The notes: generated by a model not told the origin, from the letters alone. DNA of 10,239 nt from Chloroflexota bacterium (GCA_023392115.1 JAEVZT010000223.1:1-10239), one strand, 5' to 3'; positions 1 through 7,237 are shown, counted from the stretch's first letter. Numbers and translations are program-made.

Positions 1-1
1 C

Positions 2-334
2 CTCGACGGCGCGGCGGGCATGGCGGGTATGGGGCCTGCGCCGCGCGCGCACGGCGCGGAGATCGTCACGATCGAGGGACTTCGGACGGACGGCGTTCTG
101 CACCCGATCCAGCAGACGTTCATCGAGCAGGGAGCGGTTCAGTGCGGCTACTGCACGCCGGGCTTCCTGATGGCGGGCGCGAAACTGCTTGAAGAACACC
201 CGCACCCGACGCGCGAACAGATCGAAACCAGCATCACCGGCAACCTGTGCCGGTGTACAGGGTACTACAAGATCGTTCAGGCATTCGTCGAAGCAGGAGA
301 GCGACAAGGAGCAAGGTCGCATGAGCCAGATTAA
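2..334 (+). CDS. [2Fe-2S] small subunit of a xanthine dehydrogenase-type molybdenum hydroxylase, 3' end only
   Basis: This is the C-terminal part of the iron-sulfur subunit (CoxS/XdhC-like) that passes electrons from the molybdenum centre towards FAD. The reading frame is open from base 2, so the gene starts upstream of the window. The all-helical second [2Fe-2S] domain is complete: a CGYCTPGF motif (Cys codons at 143-145 and 152-154) and a GNLCRCTGY motif (Cys codons at 248-250 and 254-256) supply the four ligands. The segment before it (AEIVTIEGL) is the usual end of the plant-ferredoxin-like domain. Aligned without gaps to the CoxS pattern LDGxxVxSC...GA.ITTIEG, the last Cys of the first cluster falls on a Gly codon at 26-28. 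The stop at 332-334 overlaps the next gene by 14 nt. Family assignment is firm; the substrate cannot be read from this piece. Confidence 0.93.
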   Translation, partial: LDGAAGMAGMGPAPRAHGAEIVTIEGLRTDGVLHPIQQTFIEQGAVQCGYCTPGFLMAGAKLLEEHPHPTREQIETSITGNLCRCTGYYKIVQAFVEAGERQGARSHEPD

Positions 335-707
335 GATCGCAGAGAATCGCGGGTCGCGACGGAGTTGGGCGGCGGCTGGTTTCCTGCTCATCATCGCGCT
401 GTCGGTGATCGCCTATGCTGTCGCGCCGGACGTGATCCGCTGGGTGCGGCGGACGTTTCCGGCGTTCGCCCCGGCGGGGATGACGAACCAGCAGCTTCAG
501 ATTGCTTTCGCGGTGATCGTCTTCTTCATGCTGGCGTTGGTCGTCGCGCTGATCATCGCCATCGCCGCGCCGAAGAAAACGCTTGACATCGACGAGACGA
601 AGATGATGAAAGAACGCAGCGTTCGCCTGCGCGAGCAGCGGGCGATCAAGCAGCGCCAGCGCCGCGTCAACCGCCAGTTCCGCGACAACTTTGAGAAAAG
701 AGAGTAG
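321..707 (+). CDS. Small two-helix membrane protein with a basic C-terminal tail, unknown function
   Basis: I do not recognise a family. The 128-residue product has a short polar N-terminus, a hydrophobic helix at about residues 16-36, a short loop, a second helix at about 58-83, and a highly charged tail (about 84-128, rich in Arg, Lys, Gln and Glu) that could form an amphipathic helix or coiled coil. The positive-inside rule puts both ends in the cytoplasm. I chose the ATG at 321 because AAGGAG at 306-311 lies 9 nt upstream; a longer frame open from 189 would run across the iron-sulfur gene. It overlaps that gene by 14 nt, and the next gene starts 3 nt after its stop, so it is almost certainly co-transcribed with the hydroxylase. 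A role as a membrane anchor or scaffold for its neighbours is only a guess. Confidence 0.8.
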   Translation: MSQIKIAENRGSRRSWAAAGFLLIIALSVIAYAVAPDVIRWVRRTFPAFAPAGMTNQQLQIAFAVIVFFMLALVVALIIAIAAPKKTLDIDETKMMKERSVRLREQRAIKQRQRRVNRQFRDNFEKRE

Positions 708-710
708 GCG

Positions 711-2480
711 ATGGATCGCACTGTCCCGCGCACAGGCAGCGAAGAGATCGAACTGTACATGCGGACGTATTATTCGCTGCTCCGTTCGACCCACACGTTT
801 CAAATCGAAACGCTCGTCGAGAGCCATATGACGATGGACTCGTCGCTGCACGTCATGGCGCGCAGCCCCGAACCCGACGTATCGGCGCTGATCTACACGA
901 GCCTGCGCCTGCCCGCGTGCATCACCGACGTGAACTTCGTCGTCCTCGGTCAGCTGGAGAAGCAGTTCCACGAGTCGGGCTACGCGGTGACAGACTGGGA
1001 AAAGGTCTTTTCGCCCGGCCGCCGACGCCGCATGCACGTCGACGGCAAGTCGACGCTGGCGGTATTCGTCGTCAGCCGGTCGGACATCGACGACCTGATC
1101 CCGATTCTGACCGCCTACCAGATCGAATGGAACAAGATGCACGGGCTGCTGCAGGGGGCGATTCCGCGCCTGTTCCTGTCACAGCACCAGCACCGGCACG
1201 ATCCGCTGACCGAAAGTGAAATCGACATGCTCGCGGACGCGCTGCACATCGAAGCTGCCGACCTGCGGCGTCTCGAACTGGTTTGGGGCGGGCGCTTCGT
1301 AGCGACGCTCAGCCACATGGCGCAGGAGCGCAAGCAGTTCGGCGTTCGCCTGCTGGCGGGATCGCTCGCAGCGTACCGGTCTGCGACGGCGCACTGGTGG
1401 AGCGAGCTTGTCGATCAGGTCGGCGAACAGGTGCAGCTGCACGAACGCCCGGTGTATTTCGTCTCCAGCAACACGCACTCACTTGTAAACCTGCTGACAG
1501 GCTTCGCGCTGCGCGAGGAGCGCAGTATCATGCAGTTCATCCAGAAACGCGGGCATCAGACACTCGCCGAAGAGTACCGCGCGATCCTCGAAGACAGCGG
1601 ACAGACGCACAAGCACAACTTCCTGTACTACGTCCTAAAGAAGTATCTGAGCGACGACGAGAACCGCGCGCCGCGCCTCGAAATGAGCGCCAACGAGCGC
1701 GAGATCGGCATTCACCGCGTTGCCAGCCAGCATGGTTTCGATCTCGAGTCGCAGGTGATCGAGATCAACCGGCTGCGCCCGGACTGGCTCGACCCGCGCT
1801 TATATGATGGTCAAGAACTGGATTGGCTGGCGCAGAGCGACGCGCTGATCGTCAACATCGACTACCCGCTCGGTTTGGCGGCGTATGAACTGCTGACACG
1901 GCTGACCGAACAGGTGTCACGGACACTCGGCGTGTACATCATGGGCAAGGCGGCGACGCTCAACGGGCGCATCGGCGACGTAATGATCTCGAACGTCGTC
2001 CACGACGAGCACTCGCAGAACACCTACCTGTTCAACAACTGCTTCACGGCGCAGGACGTCGCCCCGTTCCTGACCTACGGGACGGTGCTTGACAACCAGA
2101 AGGCGATCAGCGCGCTTGGAACGTTCCTGCAAAACTCGCGTTACATGAGCGTGTTCTATCAGGAAGGCTATACGGTGATCGAGATGGAAGGGGGACCTTA
2201 CCTGTCGTCGATCTACGAAGTCGTCCGCCCCAAGCGCCACCCGCAGAATGAGATCGTGACGCTCTACGGCGCGCCGTTCGACATCGGCATCCTGCATTAC
2301 GCCTCTGATACGCCGTTCACGAAGGGCAAGAATCTAGGGACGAACTTGAGTTACATGGGCGTTGACCCGACCTACGCGACATCGGTTGCTATTCTGCACC
2401 GGATTTTGAGCCGGGAAGCGGAGCGCATTCGTCGAAAGTCAGCGCAGATGGTTTTCGGCGCAACTGAAAATATGGATTGA
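711..2480 (+). CDS. DUF6909-like protein with a nucleoside-phosphorylase-like C-terminal region
   Basis: A 589-residue protein with no signal peptide or membrane helix, probably cytoplasmic. From memory it resembles DUF6909 proteins, which have no known function. Residues 1-300 are mixed alpha/beta and not otherwise recognisable, with a His-rich patch near 159-163. The C-terminal third carries a run of motifs in the order seen in the PNP/UDP phosphorylase superfamily: GKAATLNGRIGDVMI (412-426), like the Gly-rich strand before GDVVI; VIEMEGG (489-495), like the nucleoside-binding EMEAA; and HYASDTP (529-535), like the VSDxP segment holding the catalytic Asp. It may therefore bind or cleave a nucleoside or nucleotide. 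It sits between the two hydroxylase subunit genes, 3 nt after the membrane protein gene and 8 nt before the large subunit gene. GAGAG at 700-704 can serve as ribosome site. The gene is secure, the family moderately so, and the phosphorylase-like fold is an inference. Confidence 0.85.
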   Translation: MDRTVPRTGSEEIELYMRTYYSLLRSTHTFQIETLVESHMTMDSSLHVMARSPEPDVSALIYTSLRLPACITDVNFVVLGQLEKQFHESGYAVTDWEKVFSPGRRRRMHVDGKSTLAVFVVSRSDIDDLIPILTAYQIEWNKMHGLLQGAIPRLFLSQHQHRHDPLTESEIDMLADALHIEAADLRRLELVWGGRFVATLSHMAQERKQFGVRLLAGSLAAYRSATAHWWSELVDQVGEQVQLHERPVYFVSSNTHSLVNLLTGFALREERSIMQFIQKRGHQTLAEEYRAILEDSGQTHKHNFLYYVLKKYLSDDENRAPRLEMSANEREIGIHRVASQHGFDLESQVIEINRLRPDWLDPRLYDGQELDWLAQSDALIVNIDYPLGLAAYELLTRLTEQVSRTLGVYIMGKAATLNGRIGDVMISNVVHDEHSQNTYLFNNCFTAQDVAPFLTYGTVLDNQKAISALGTFLQNSRYMSVFYQEGYTVIEMEGGPYLSSIYEVVRPKRHPQNEIVTLYGAPFDIGILHYASDTPFTKGKNLGTNLSYMGVDPTYATSVAILHRILSREAERIRRKSAQMVFGATENMD

Positions 2481-2488
2481 GGTCAGCT

Positions 2489-4714
2489 ATGGAGCGAGAG
2501 AAAAGTATCGCCGTCGGCAAGCAGGTACGACGAATCGATGCGCTCGGTAAAGTTACGGGCGAGGCGGCTTTCCCCGGCGATTTCGACATGGACGGTCAAT
2601 TGTGGATGAAGATTCGCTTCAGCGACCGGGCGCACGCGCGCGTGCTGTCGATCGACACGCGGGAAGCCGAATCCCTGCCGGGCGTCGTGCGAATCTTGAC
2701 GGCGAAAGATGTCCCGGTCAATGAGTACGGGCTGGTGACGAAAGATCAGCCGGTGCTGTGCGGACCCGGCAGCAATATGCCGGGCGCGGATATCGTCCGC
2801 TGCTATATGGACAACGTCGCGCTGGTCGTTGCCGAAACGGAAGCGATCGCGGCGCAGGCGGCGAAGCTGATTCGTGTCGAGTACGAGGACTTACCGGCGG
2901 TGTTTGATCCTGAAGCGGCGATGCTCGACGGCGCGCCGCGCATTCAGGCGAAGGTCGAAAACAACATCTTCGCCCATTACCGCATCCGGCTCGGCGACAT
3001 GGCGGCGGGCTGGGCGCAGGCGGACGTCGTGATCGAGGATGAGTTCGCGACAGGCTATCAGGAACACGCCTACTTACAGCCTGAAGCGGGCATCGCCTAT
3101 GTGGACGACACGGGGCGCGTGACGGTGGTTGTCGGCGGGCAGTGGGCGCACGAGGATCAGGAACTGATCGCCCACGCGCTCGACCTGCCGCTGGAGCAGG
3201 TGCGCGTGATTTACCCGGCGATCGGCGGGGCGTTCGGCGGGCGCGAGGACATGTCGCTGCAGATCGTTCTGGCGCTGGCGGCGCGCGCGGTCGGGCGTCC
3301 TGTCAAAGCAATCTGGAACAGAGAAGAGTCGATTCTCTACCACCACAAGCGGCATCCGTTCCACATCCGCACCAAATGGGGCGCGACACGCGAAGGTAAA
3401 CTGGTGGCAGTCGAGGCGCGGTTGGTCGCCGACGCGGGTCCCTACAACTACACGTCGTCGAAGGTGACCGGCAACGCGAACCTGATGATCACCGGTCCGT
3501 ATGTTATTCCGAACTGCCACATCGACACTTATACCGTGCTGACGAACAACATCCCGACCGGCGCGTTTCGCGGCTTTGGCGCGCCGCAGGCGTGTTTCGC
3601 CGCCGAAGGCATGATGAACCGGTTGGCGGAAGCGCTCGGAATGGATCCGGTTGAGCTTCGGATGCGCAACAGCGTCCGTGAGGGGAGCATTCTCTCGGTC
3701 GGGACGCCGCTGCCTGCCGGCGTCAGCATGCCCGAAGTCATTGAACACGCGGCGTTGGAGAGCTACTGGTCGCGCGGCGAAGACGGCTGGAAGCGCCAGC
3801 CGGTCGTGCAGCCTTCCAACCCGGCGCTGCGGCGCGGCATCGGCTTCGCCTGTGGTTATAAAAACGTCGGTTACAGTTTCGGTTTCCCGGAGCAGAGCTG
3901 GGCGACCGTCGAGATTCACGGCGCGCGCGCGATCGAGCAGGTGATCGTCAGGCAGGGAGCGGCGGAAGTCGGGCAGGGGCCGCACACGGCGATCGTCCAG
4001 ATGACGGCGGAAGCCGTCGGCGTGCCGATCCAGTGCGTCAAGATCATCGCGGCGGATACGGCGGAGACAATGACGTCGGGCAGCGTGTCGGCGTCGCGAA
4101 TGACCTTCATGGCGGGAAACGCCGTTCGCGGGGCAGCGAAGCTGGCGCTGGAAGCATGGAACAACGAGGATCGCCCGGCGATCGGCAGGTTCCAATATCG
4201 CCCGCCGAAGACGACCCCGTACGACCCGATGACCGGCAAGTCGGAGCCGAACTTCGCCTATGGCTATGTCGCGCAGGCGGTCGAAGTCGAAGTCGATGTC
4301 GAAACAGGTTTCGTTCGCGTTTTGCGCGTAGTCAATGCGAGCGATGTCGGGCGGGCGATCAATCCGCAGCAGGTGCAGGGACAGATCGAAGGCGCGGTTG
4401 TGCAGGCGGTCGGCTACGCGCTGATGGAGCACCTTGTCTCGATTGAGGGAAAAATTCGCAACCCCTTCCTGTCGACTTACTTGATACCGACGGTGCTTGA
4501 CGTGCCGGTCGAGGTCAAATCGGTGATCCTCGAATATCCCGACCCGATTGGTCCATTCGGCGCGCGCGGCATGGCGGAAATGCCGTTCATCCCGATCGCT
4601 CCGGCGATCGCGGCGGCGGTTCACGATGCGACAGGCGTCCACTTCAATGAGATTCCGCTCACGCCCGATCGCGTTGTGGCGAAGCTGCGGGAGCAGGGCA
4701 TTGGCGTTCTTTAA
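2489..4714 (+). CDS. Xanthine dehydrogenase-type molybdopterin-binding large subunit
   Basis: This is the catalytic subunit of a molybdenum hydroxylase, which hydroxylates a heterocycle or aldehyde with oxygen from water. The 741 residues show the aldehyde oxidase/xanthine dehydrogenase a/b hammerhead domain (about 15-140) and then the cofactor-binding region: GGAFGGRE (246-253), GAFRGFGAPQ (358-367), VGQGPHT (494-500) and GARGMAE (691-697), whose Glu697 is the expected catalytic base. The CO dehydrogenase loop AYRCSFR is absent, so it is not a form I CoxL. Glu253 matches bovine XDH Glu802, but the Arg880 position appears to be Asn329, so purine specificity is not proven. At 741 residues it is slightly short; the stretch after residue 550 looks abbreviated. 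I chose ATG 2489 because GAGGT at 2479-2483 lies 5 nt upstream; an in-frame TTG at 2477 would put that site inside the gene. The C-terminus overlaps yqeB by 14 nt. Confidence 0.93.
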   Translation: MEREKSIAVGKQVRRIDALGKVTGEAAFPGDFDMDGQLWMKIRFSDRAHARVLSIDTREAESLPGVVRILTAKDVPVNEYGLVTKDQPVLCGPGSNMPGADIVRCYMDNVALVVAETEAIAAQAAKLIRVEYEDLPAVFDPEAAMLDGAPRIQAKVENNIFAHYRIRLGDMAAGWAQADVVIEDEFATGYQEHAYLQPEAGIAYVDDTGRVTVVVGGQWAHEDQELIAHALDLPLEQVRVIYPAIGGAFGGREDMSLQIVLALAARAVGRPVKAIWNREESILYHHKRHPFHIRTKWGATREGKLVAVEARLVADAGPYNYTSSKVTGNANLMITGPYVIPNCHIDTYTVLTNNIPTGAFRGFGAPQACFAAEGMMNRLAEALGMDPVELRMRNSVREGSILSVGTPLPAGVSMPEVIEHAALESYWSRGEDGWKRQPVVQPSNPALRRGIGFACGYKNVGYSFGFPEQSWATVEIHGARAIEQVIVRQGAAEVGQGPHTAIVQMTAEAVGVPIQCVKIIAADTAETMTSGSVSASRMTFMAGNAVRGAAKLALEAWNNEDRPAIGRFQYRPPKTTPYDPMTGKSEPNFAYGYVAQAVEVEVDVETGFVRVLRVVNASDVGRAINPQQVQGQIEGAVVQAVGYALMEHLVSIEGKIRNPFLSTYLIPTVLDVPVEVKSVILEYPDPIGPFGARGMAEMPFIPIAPAIAAAVHDATGVHFNEIPLTPDRVVAKLREQGIGVL

Positions 4715-5525
4715 CCGCGCCTTGATCGTTGTGCGCGGCGGCGGCGATCTAGCGAGCGGGGCGATCTTTCGGCTGCATCGCGCCGGTTTTCCGGTCGTCG
4801 TGCTCGAACTCGCCGCGCCGCTGGTCGTGCGCCGTACTGTCACCTTCGCCGATGCCGTTTTCAGCGGGACGCGGACGGTTGAAGGGGTGACGGGACAACG
4901 AGTGGCGAGCATCGATGAAGTTGGAGCGGTTCTCGCGGTGGACGAAATACCGGTGCTTGTCGATCCGGGTGGCGCGGCGCTTGAATCGCTGCGCCCAGCG
5001 GTTGTCATCGACGCGCGGATGGAGAAACGCAATCTAGGCACGGCGATTGGCGATGCGCCGCTGGTGATCGCGTTCGGTCCCGGCTTCAACGCGGGCGTTG
5101 ACTGCCATGTCGTGATTGAGACCAATCGTGGGCATGACCTCGGTCGGGTGATCTATGAGGGGTGCGCCGAACCGGATACGGGCGAACCGGCGCGCGTCCT
5201 CGACAAGACACACACGCGGGTGCTGCGCGCTCCAACATCGGGGCGCGTCGAGCCGCTGGCGGAGATTGGCGATCACATCGAAGCAGGGCAGGTGATCGCG
5301 CGCGCCGCTGGCGAGCCGGTGATCGCCGCCTTCGCCGGCGTGCTGCGCGGACTGATTCACGAGTCGGTGCAAGTCACACCGGGGCTAAAGATCGGCGACC
5401 TCGACCCGCGCGCGAAACGCGAACACTGCTTCACCATTTCCGACAAGTCACTGTCGGTTGGCGGCGGCGCGCTTGAAGCCGTCCTTTCCGCGCCGCAAAT
5501 CCGCCCATTTCTGAACCCATCATGA
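4701..5525 (+). CDS. yqeB: YqeB, selenium-dependent molybdenum hydroxylase maturation protein (EF2563 family)
   Basis: This family accompanies molybdenum hydroxylases thought to carry a labile selenium atom at the molybdenum; its biochemical step is not settled. The 274-residue product starts with VRGGGDLASG (11-20), the family's glycine-rich signature, followed by HRAGFPVVVLE and RRTVTFADAVF (44-54). A middle stretch (about 172-222) reads like a lipoyl/biotinyl-type sandwich (RAPTSGRVEPL, GDHIEAGQVIA), and the C-terminus has the typical SVGGGALEAVL (252-262). The frame is open from about 4548, but the upstream part is an Arg/Ser-rich shadow of the large subunit gene. I place the start at TTG 4701 because GGGAG at 4689-4693 is 7 nt upstream and the resulting length fits the family; TTG 4722 and GTG 4731 are alternatives. 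The stop overlaps the next ATG in an ATGA arrangement, implying translational coupling. Confidence 0.88.
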   Translation: MAFFNRALIVVRGGGDLASGAIFRLHRAGFPVVVLELAAPLVVRRTVTFADAVFSGTRTVEGVTGQRVASIDEVGAVLAVDEIPVLVDPGGAALESLRPAVVIDARMEKRNLGTAIGDAPLVIAFGPGFNAGVDCHVVIETNRGHDLGRVIYEGCAEPDTGEPARVLDKTHTRVLRAPTSGRVEPLAEIGDHIEAGQVIARAAGEPVIAAFAGVLRGLIHESVQVTPGLKIGDLDPRAKREHCFTISDKSLSVGGGALEAVLSAPQIRPFLNPS

Positions 5526-6871
5526 AGCTGCGACAGGCGTTTGGAATTGTGCCGGGTGATGTGGTTTCGTTCGTCGGGGCGGGCGGCAAGTCTTCGACGC
5601 TGATCACGCTTGGACATGAACTGGTCGAGCAGGGCTGGCGCGTCCTAGCGACGACGACAACCCGCATCGGCGTGGAACAACTTGAGCTGCTACCGGGCGC
5701 GGTGCAGGCAGATCGGGGCAGGCGGGCGATCGCGGATATCCTTGATGAGCGGCGATTCGCGTTCGTCTACACAGCTGTACACGAGACAAAAGTTCAAGGA
5801 TTAGCGCCGGACGCGATCGGCTGGCTGCTCGACGCCGTCAACGCCGACGCTCTGCTCATCGAAGCAGACGGTTCGCGCCGGCTGCCGCTCAAGGCGCCAC
5901 GTCCTCACGAGCCGGTGATCCCCGCCGAGTCGTCGCTCGTCGTGCCGGTGGCGTCGCTTGCCGCACTCGGCAAGCCGCTCGACGACGAACACGTCTACAA
6001 CGCGCAGGCGATCATTGACCATTTCGGCTTTCAGCCCGGCAGCCCGGTGAAGTCGCCATGGGTCGCGCAGGTGCTGAGAGGCGATGACATGGGGCTGCGC
6101 GGCGTGCCCGAACGGGCGCGGGTGATCGCGTGGATTAACCGGACGCCGTGTTCGGGTTATCTGCGGGCGCGGGCGCGGTTGATCGCCAAACTAACGCTGA
6201 AGTCGCCGCGCTTCTCCGGCGCGGCGATTGGCTCAACGCGCGCGTCCGATCCGGTGTGCGAACATCAACGCACGGTCGGCGCGGTTGTGCTGGCGGCGGG
6301 GATGGCGCGGCGGATGGGTCAATCGAAGGTGCTGCTGCCATGGGCGGAAAACCGGACGATCGTCGAGCACATCATTCGCCAGTTAATGCTGGCGCGTGTA
6401 GATCCGATCACCGTCGTCACGGGCAGTCGCGCCGGTGAGGTGCGCGCTGCCGCCGAACGCATGGGCGCGGACAGCGTATTCAACGCCGCCTTCGAATCGG
6501 GTGAGATGCTGTCTTCGGTCAAGGCAGGGCTGCGGGCAATGCCGGATCACGCTGCCGCGGCGCTCATCGTGCTCGGCGATCAGCCACGTATCCAGCCCCG
6601 AATTGTGGATCAAGTGTTGATGGCATATGCCGAGGGGAAAGGTGAGATCGTCGCGCCGAGCTACGGGATGCGCCGGGGGCATCCGATCCTGATCGATAGG
6701 CGTTACTGGGCGGAAATTCTGGCGCTGCCCGACGACGGCGCGCCGCGTGACGTGATTAACCGTTACCCTGATCGGGTCGCCTACGTGACAGTTGACAGTG
6801 ACAGCGTCCTGCGCGATGTCGACACACCTGAAGATTACCGGGATGAGCGCAGGCGCGCCGGACTCGCGTAA
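5522..6871 (+). CDS. yqeC: YqeC-MocA fusion: selenium cofactor protein joined to molybdenum cofactor cytidylyltransferase
   Basis: A 449-residue two-domain protein. The N-terminal domain (about 1-245) is YqeC: a P-loop-like VGAGGKSST (18-26), the TTTTRIG motif (44-50) and EADGSRRLPLKAP (114-126), which is conserved in that family. YqeC occurs with selenium-dependent molybdenum hydroxylases. The C-terminal domain (about 252-445) is a MobA/MocA-type nucleotidyltransferase: LAAGMARRMGQSK (257-269) binds the CTP/GTP phosphates, LGDQP (351-355) carries the metal-binding Asp, and GHPILI (386-391) and DVDTPED (432-438) fit MocA. MocA transfers CMP to molybdopterin to give MCD, the form used by this hydroxylase class. 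The domains are often separate proteins, so the fusion suggests coupled cofactor steps. The ATG overlaps the yqeB stop by 4 nt. No frame break is visible at the junction. Confidence is high for both domains; CTP over GTP preference rests on family and context. Confidence 0.9.
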   Translation: MKLRQAFGIVPGDVVSFVGAGGKSSTLITLGHELVEQGWRVLATTTTRIGVEQLELLPGAVQADRGRRAIADILDERRFAFVYTAVHETKVQGLAPDAIGWLLDAVNADALLIEADGSRRLPLKAPRPHEPVIPAESSLVVPVASLAALGKPLDDEHVYNAQAIIDHFGFQPGSPVKSPWVAQVLRGDDMGLRGVPERARVIAWINRTPCSGYLRARARLIAKLTLKSPRFSGAAIGSTRASDPVCEHQRTVGAVVLAAGMARRMGQSKVLLPWAENRTIVEHIIRQLMLARVDPITVVTGSRAGEVRAAAERMGADSVFNAAFESGEMLSSVKAGLRAMPDHAAAALIVLGDQPRIQPRIVDQVLMAYAEGKGEIVAPSYGMRRGHPILIDRRYWAEILALPDDGAPRDVINRYPDRVAYVTVDSDSVLRDVDTPEDYRDERRRAGLA

Positions 6872-6873
6872 CC

Positions 6874-7116
6874 CTACTGCCTGAACCAGTGGATCAACCG
6901 GGTGACGAGGCTGCGTTTCTGGACGTTGTTCCGGTTGTAGGCTTGGAGCAGGTGCGCCGTCAGATATTCGAGTTCGGATGCCTGCACGCGCGCCCCGTTT
7001 ACGATGACCCAGTTGTGATCGATGGCTCGCAGCTCTCGCGGAAGACGTTTATAGAATTTCTTGTAGGCATCCGCGTAGAGCAGCACGGCTCTCTCTGCGC
7101 TGACTTGAGTAACCAT
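6874..7116 (-). CDS. Small orphan protein of unknown function
   Basis: I do not recognise this 80-residue protein. It has no membrane helix or signal peptide and is moderately basic, with aromatic and Lys/Arg clusters (YADAYKKFYKRLPREL, about 14-29) and a Trp/Arg-rich end. Several things argue that it is real. It is the only frame covering a gap between two + strand operons, its composition is protein-like, and about three quarters of its codons end in G or C, as expected here. A promoter with TTGACA and TATAAT hexamers lies just upstream at 7180-7150. The ribosome site is weak: GGGA about 8 nt before the ATG, or GGGTGA directly against it. It converges with the YqeC-MocA gene, with only 2 bp between the two stop codons. 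An overlapping 103-codon + strand frame (6889-7200) is a poorer candidate. Confidence 0.68.
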   Translation of the reverse strand: MVTQVSAERAVLLYADAYKKFYKRLPRELRAIDHNWVIVNGARVQASELEYLTAHLLQAYNRNNVQKRSLVTRLIHWFRQ

Positions 7117-7149
7117 TCACCCGTTCCCAATAACGATCTACCGGCAGCC

Positions 7150-7180
7150 ATTATAGCGCGAGGTGGGGCGCGCTTGTCAA
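7150..7180 (-). promoter_or_regulatory. Promoter of the small orphan gene, long spacer containing a dyad
   Basis: On the - strand, TTGACA (7180 to 7175) and TATAAT (7155 to 7150) both match the sigma-70 consensus exactly, and the predicted start site lies about 27 nt before the ATG at 7116. The spacer is 19 bp, longer than the usual 17. It is filled by a perfect inverted repeat, AGCGCG/CGCGCT (7155-7160 and 7169-7174). A 19-bp spacer with a central dyad is the layout of MerR-family operators, but the GC-rich arms could arise by chance. Confidence 0.6.
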
Positions 7181-7215
7181 AGGTGGATGTGATGGTCTGA
7201 CCTGCACATCGTAAG

Positions 7216-7231
7216 CCCGCCTCAAGGCGGG
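7216..7231 (+). promoter_or_regulatory. Perfect inverted repeat abutting the punA -10 box
   Basis: CCCGCC (7216-7221), loop TCAA, and GGCGGG (7226-7231) form a 6-bp perfect hairpin or dyad. It ends exactly one base before the TATAAT of the punA promoter, so it occupies the -35/-10 spacer. It is not followed by a T-run and no + strand gene precedes it, so a repressor or activator site is more likely than a terminator. Confidence 0.5.
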
Positions 7232-7237
7232 TATAAT
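7232..7237 (+). promoter_or_regulatory. -10 box of the punA-panB operon promoter
   Basis: TATAAT lies 32 bp upstream of the punA ATG, which fits a short leader of about 25 nt. No good -35 hexamer is seen at 16-19 bp (TCGTAA at 17 bp is poor). The promoter may therefore be weak or activator-dependent, which agrees with the adjacent inverted repeat. Confidence 0.55.

Noticed and set aside
234..1142. A 302-codon open frame on the - strand
   Set aside because: It is Arg/His-rich low-complexity translation opposite three real + strand genes, with no motif or start signal.
2477..2488. TTG at 2477 as the large subunit start
   Set aside because: It would put the GAGGT ribosome site inside the gene. 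ATG 2489 is 5 nt downstream of that site and fits the family N-terminus.
3074..5125. A 683-codon open frame on the - strand across the large subunit and yqeB genes
   Set aside because: Its product is Arg/His/Asp-rich with no recognisable motif, and it lies antisense to two well-supported genes. Long antisense frames are common in GC-rich DNA.
6874..6893. A possible terminator hairpin (CTACTG...CAGTGG) between the convergent genes
   Set aside because: The stem is only 6 bp with one wobble pair, lies within the orphan gene's coding end, and is not followed by a T-run.
6889..7200. A 103-codon + strand frame opposite the orphan gene
   Set aside because: It has no promoter or clear ribosome site, and the - strand frame has better composition plus a consensus promoter.
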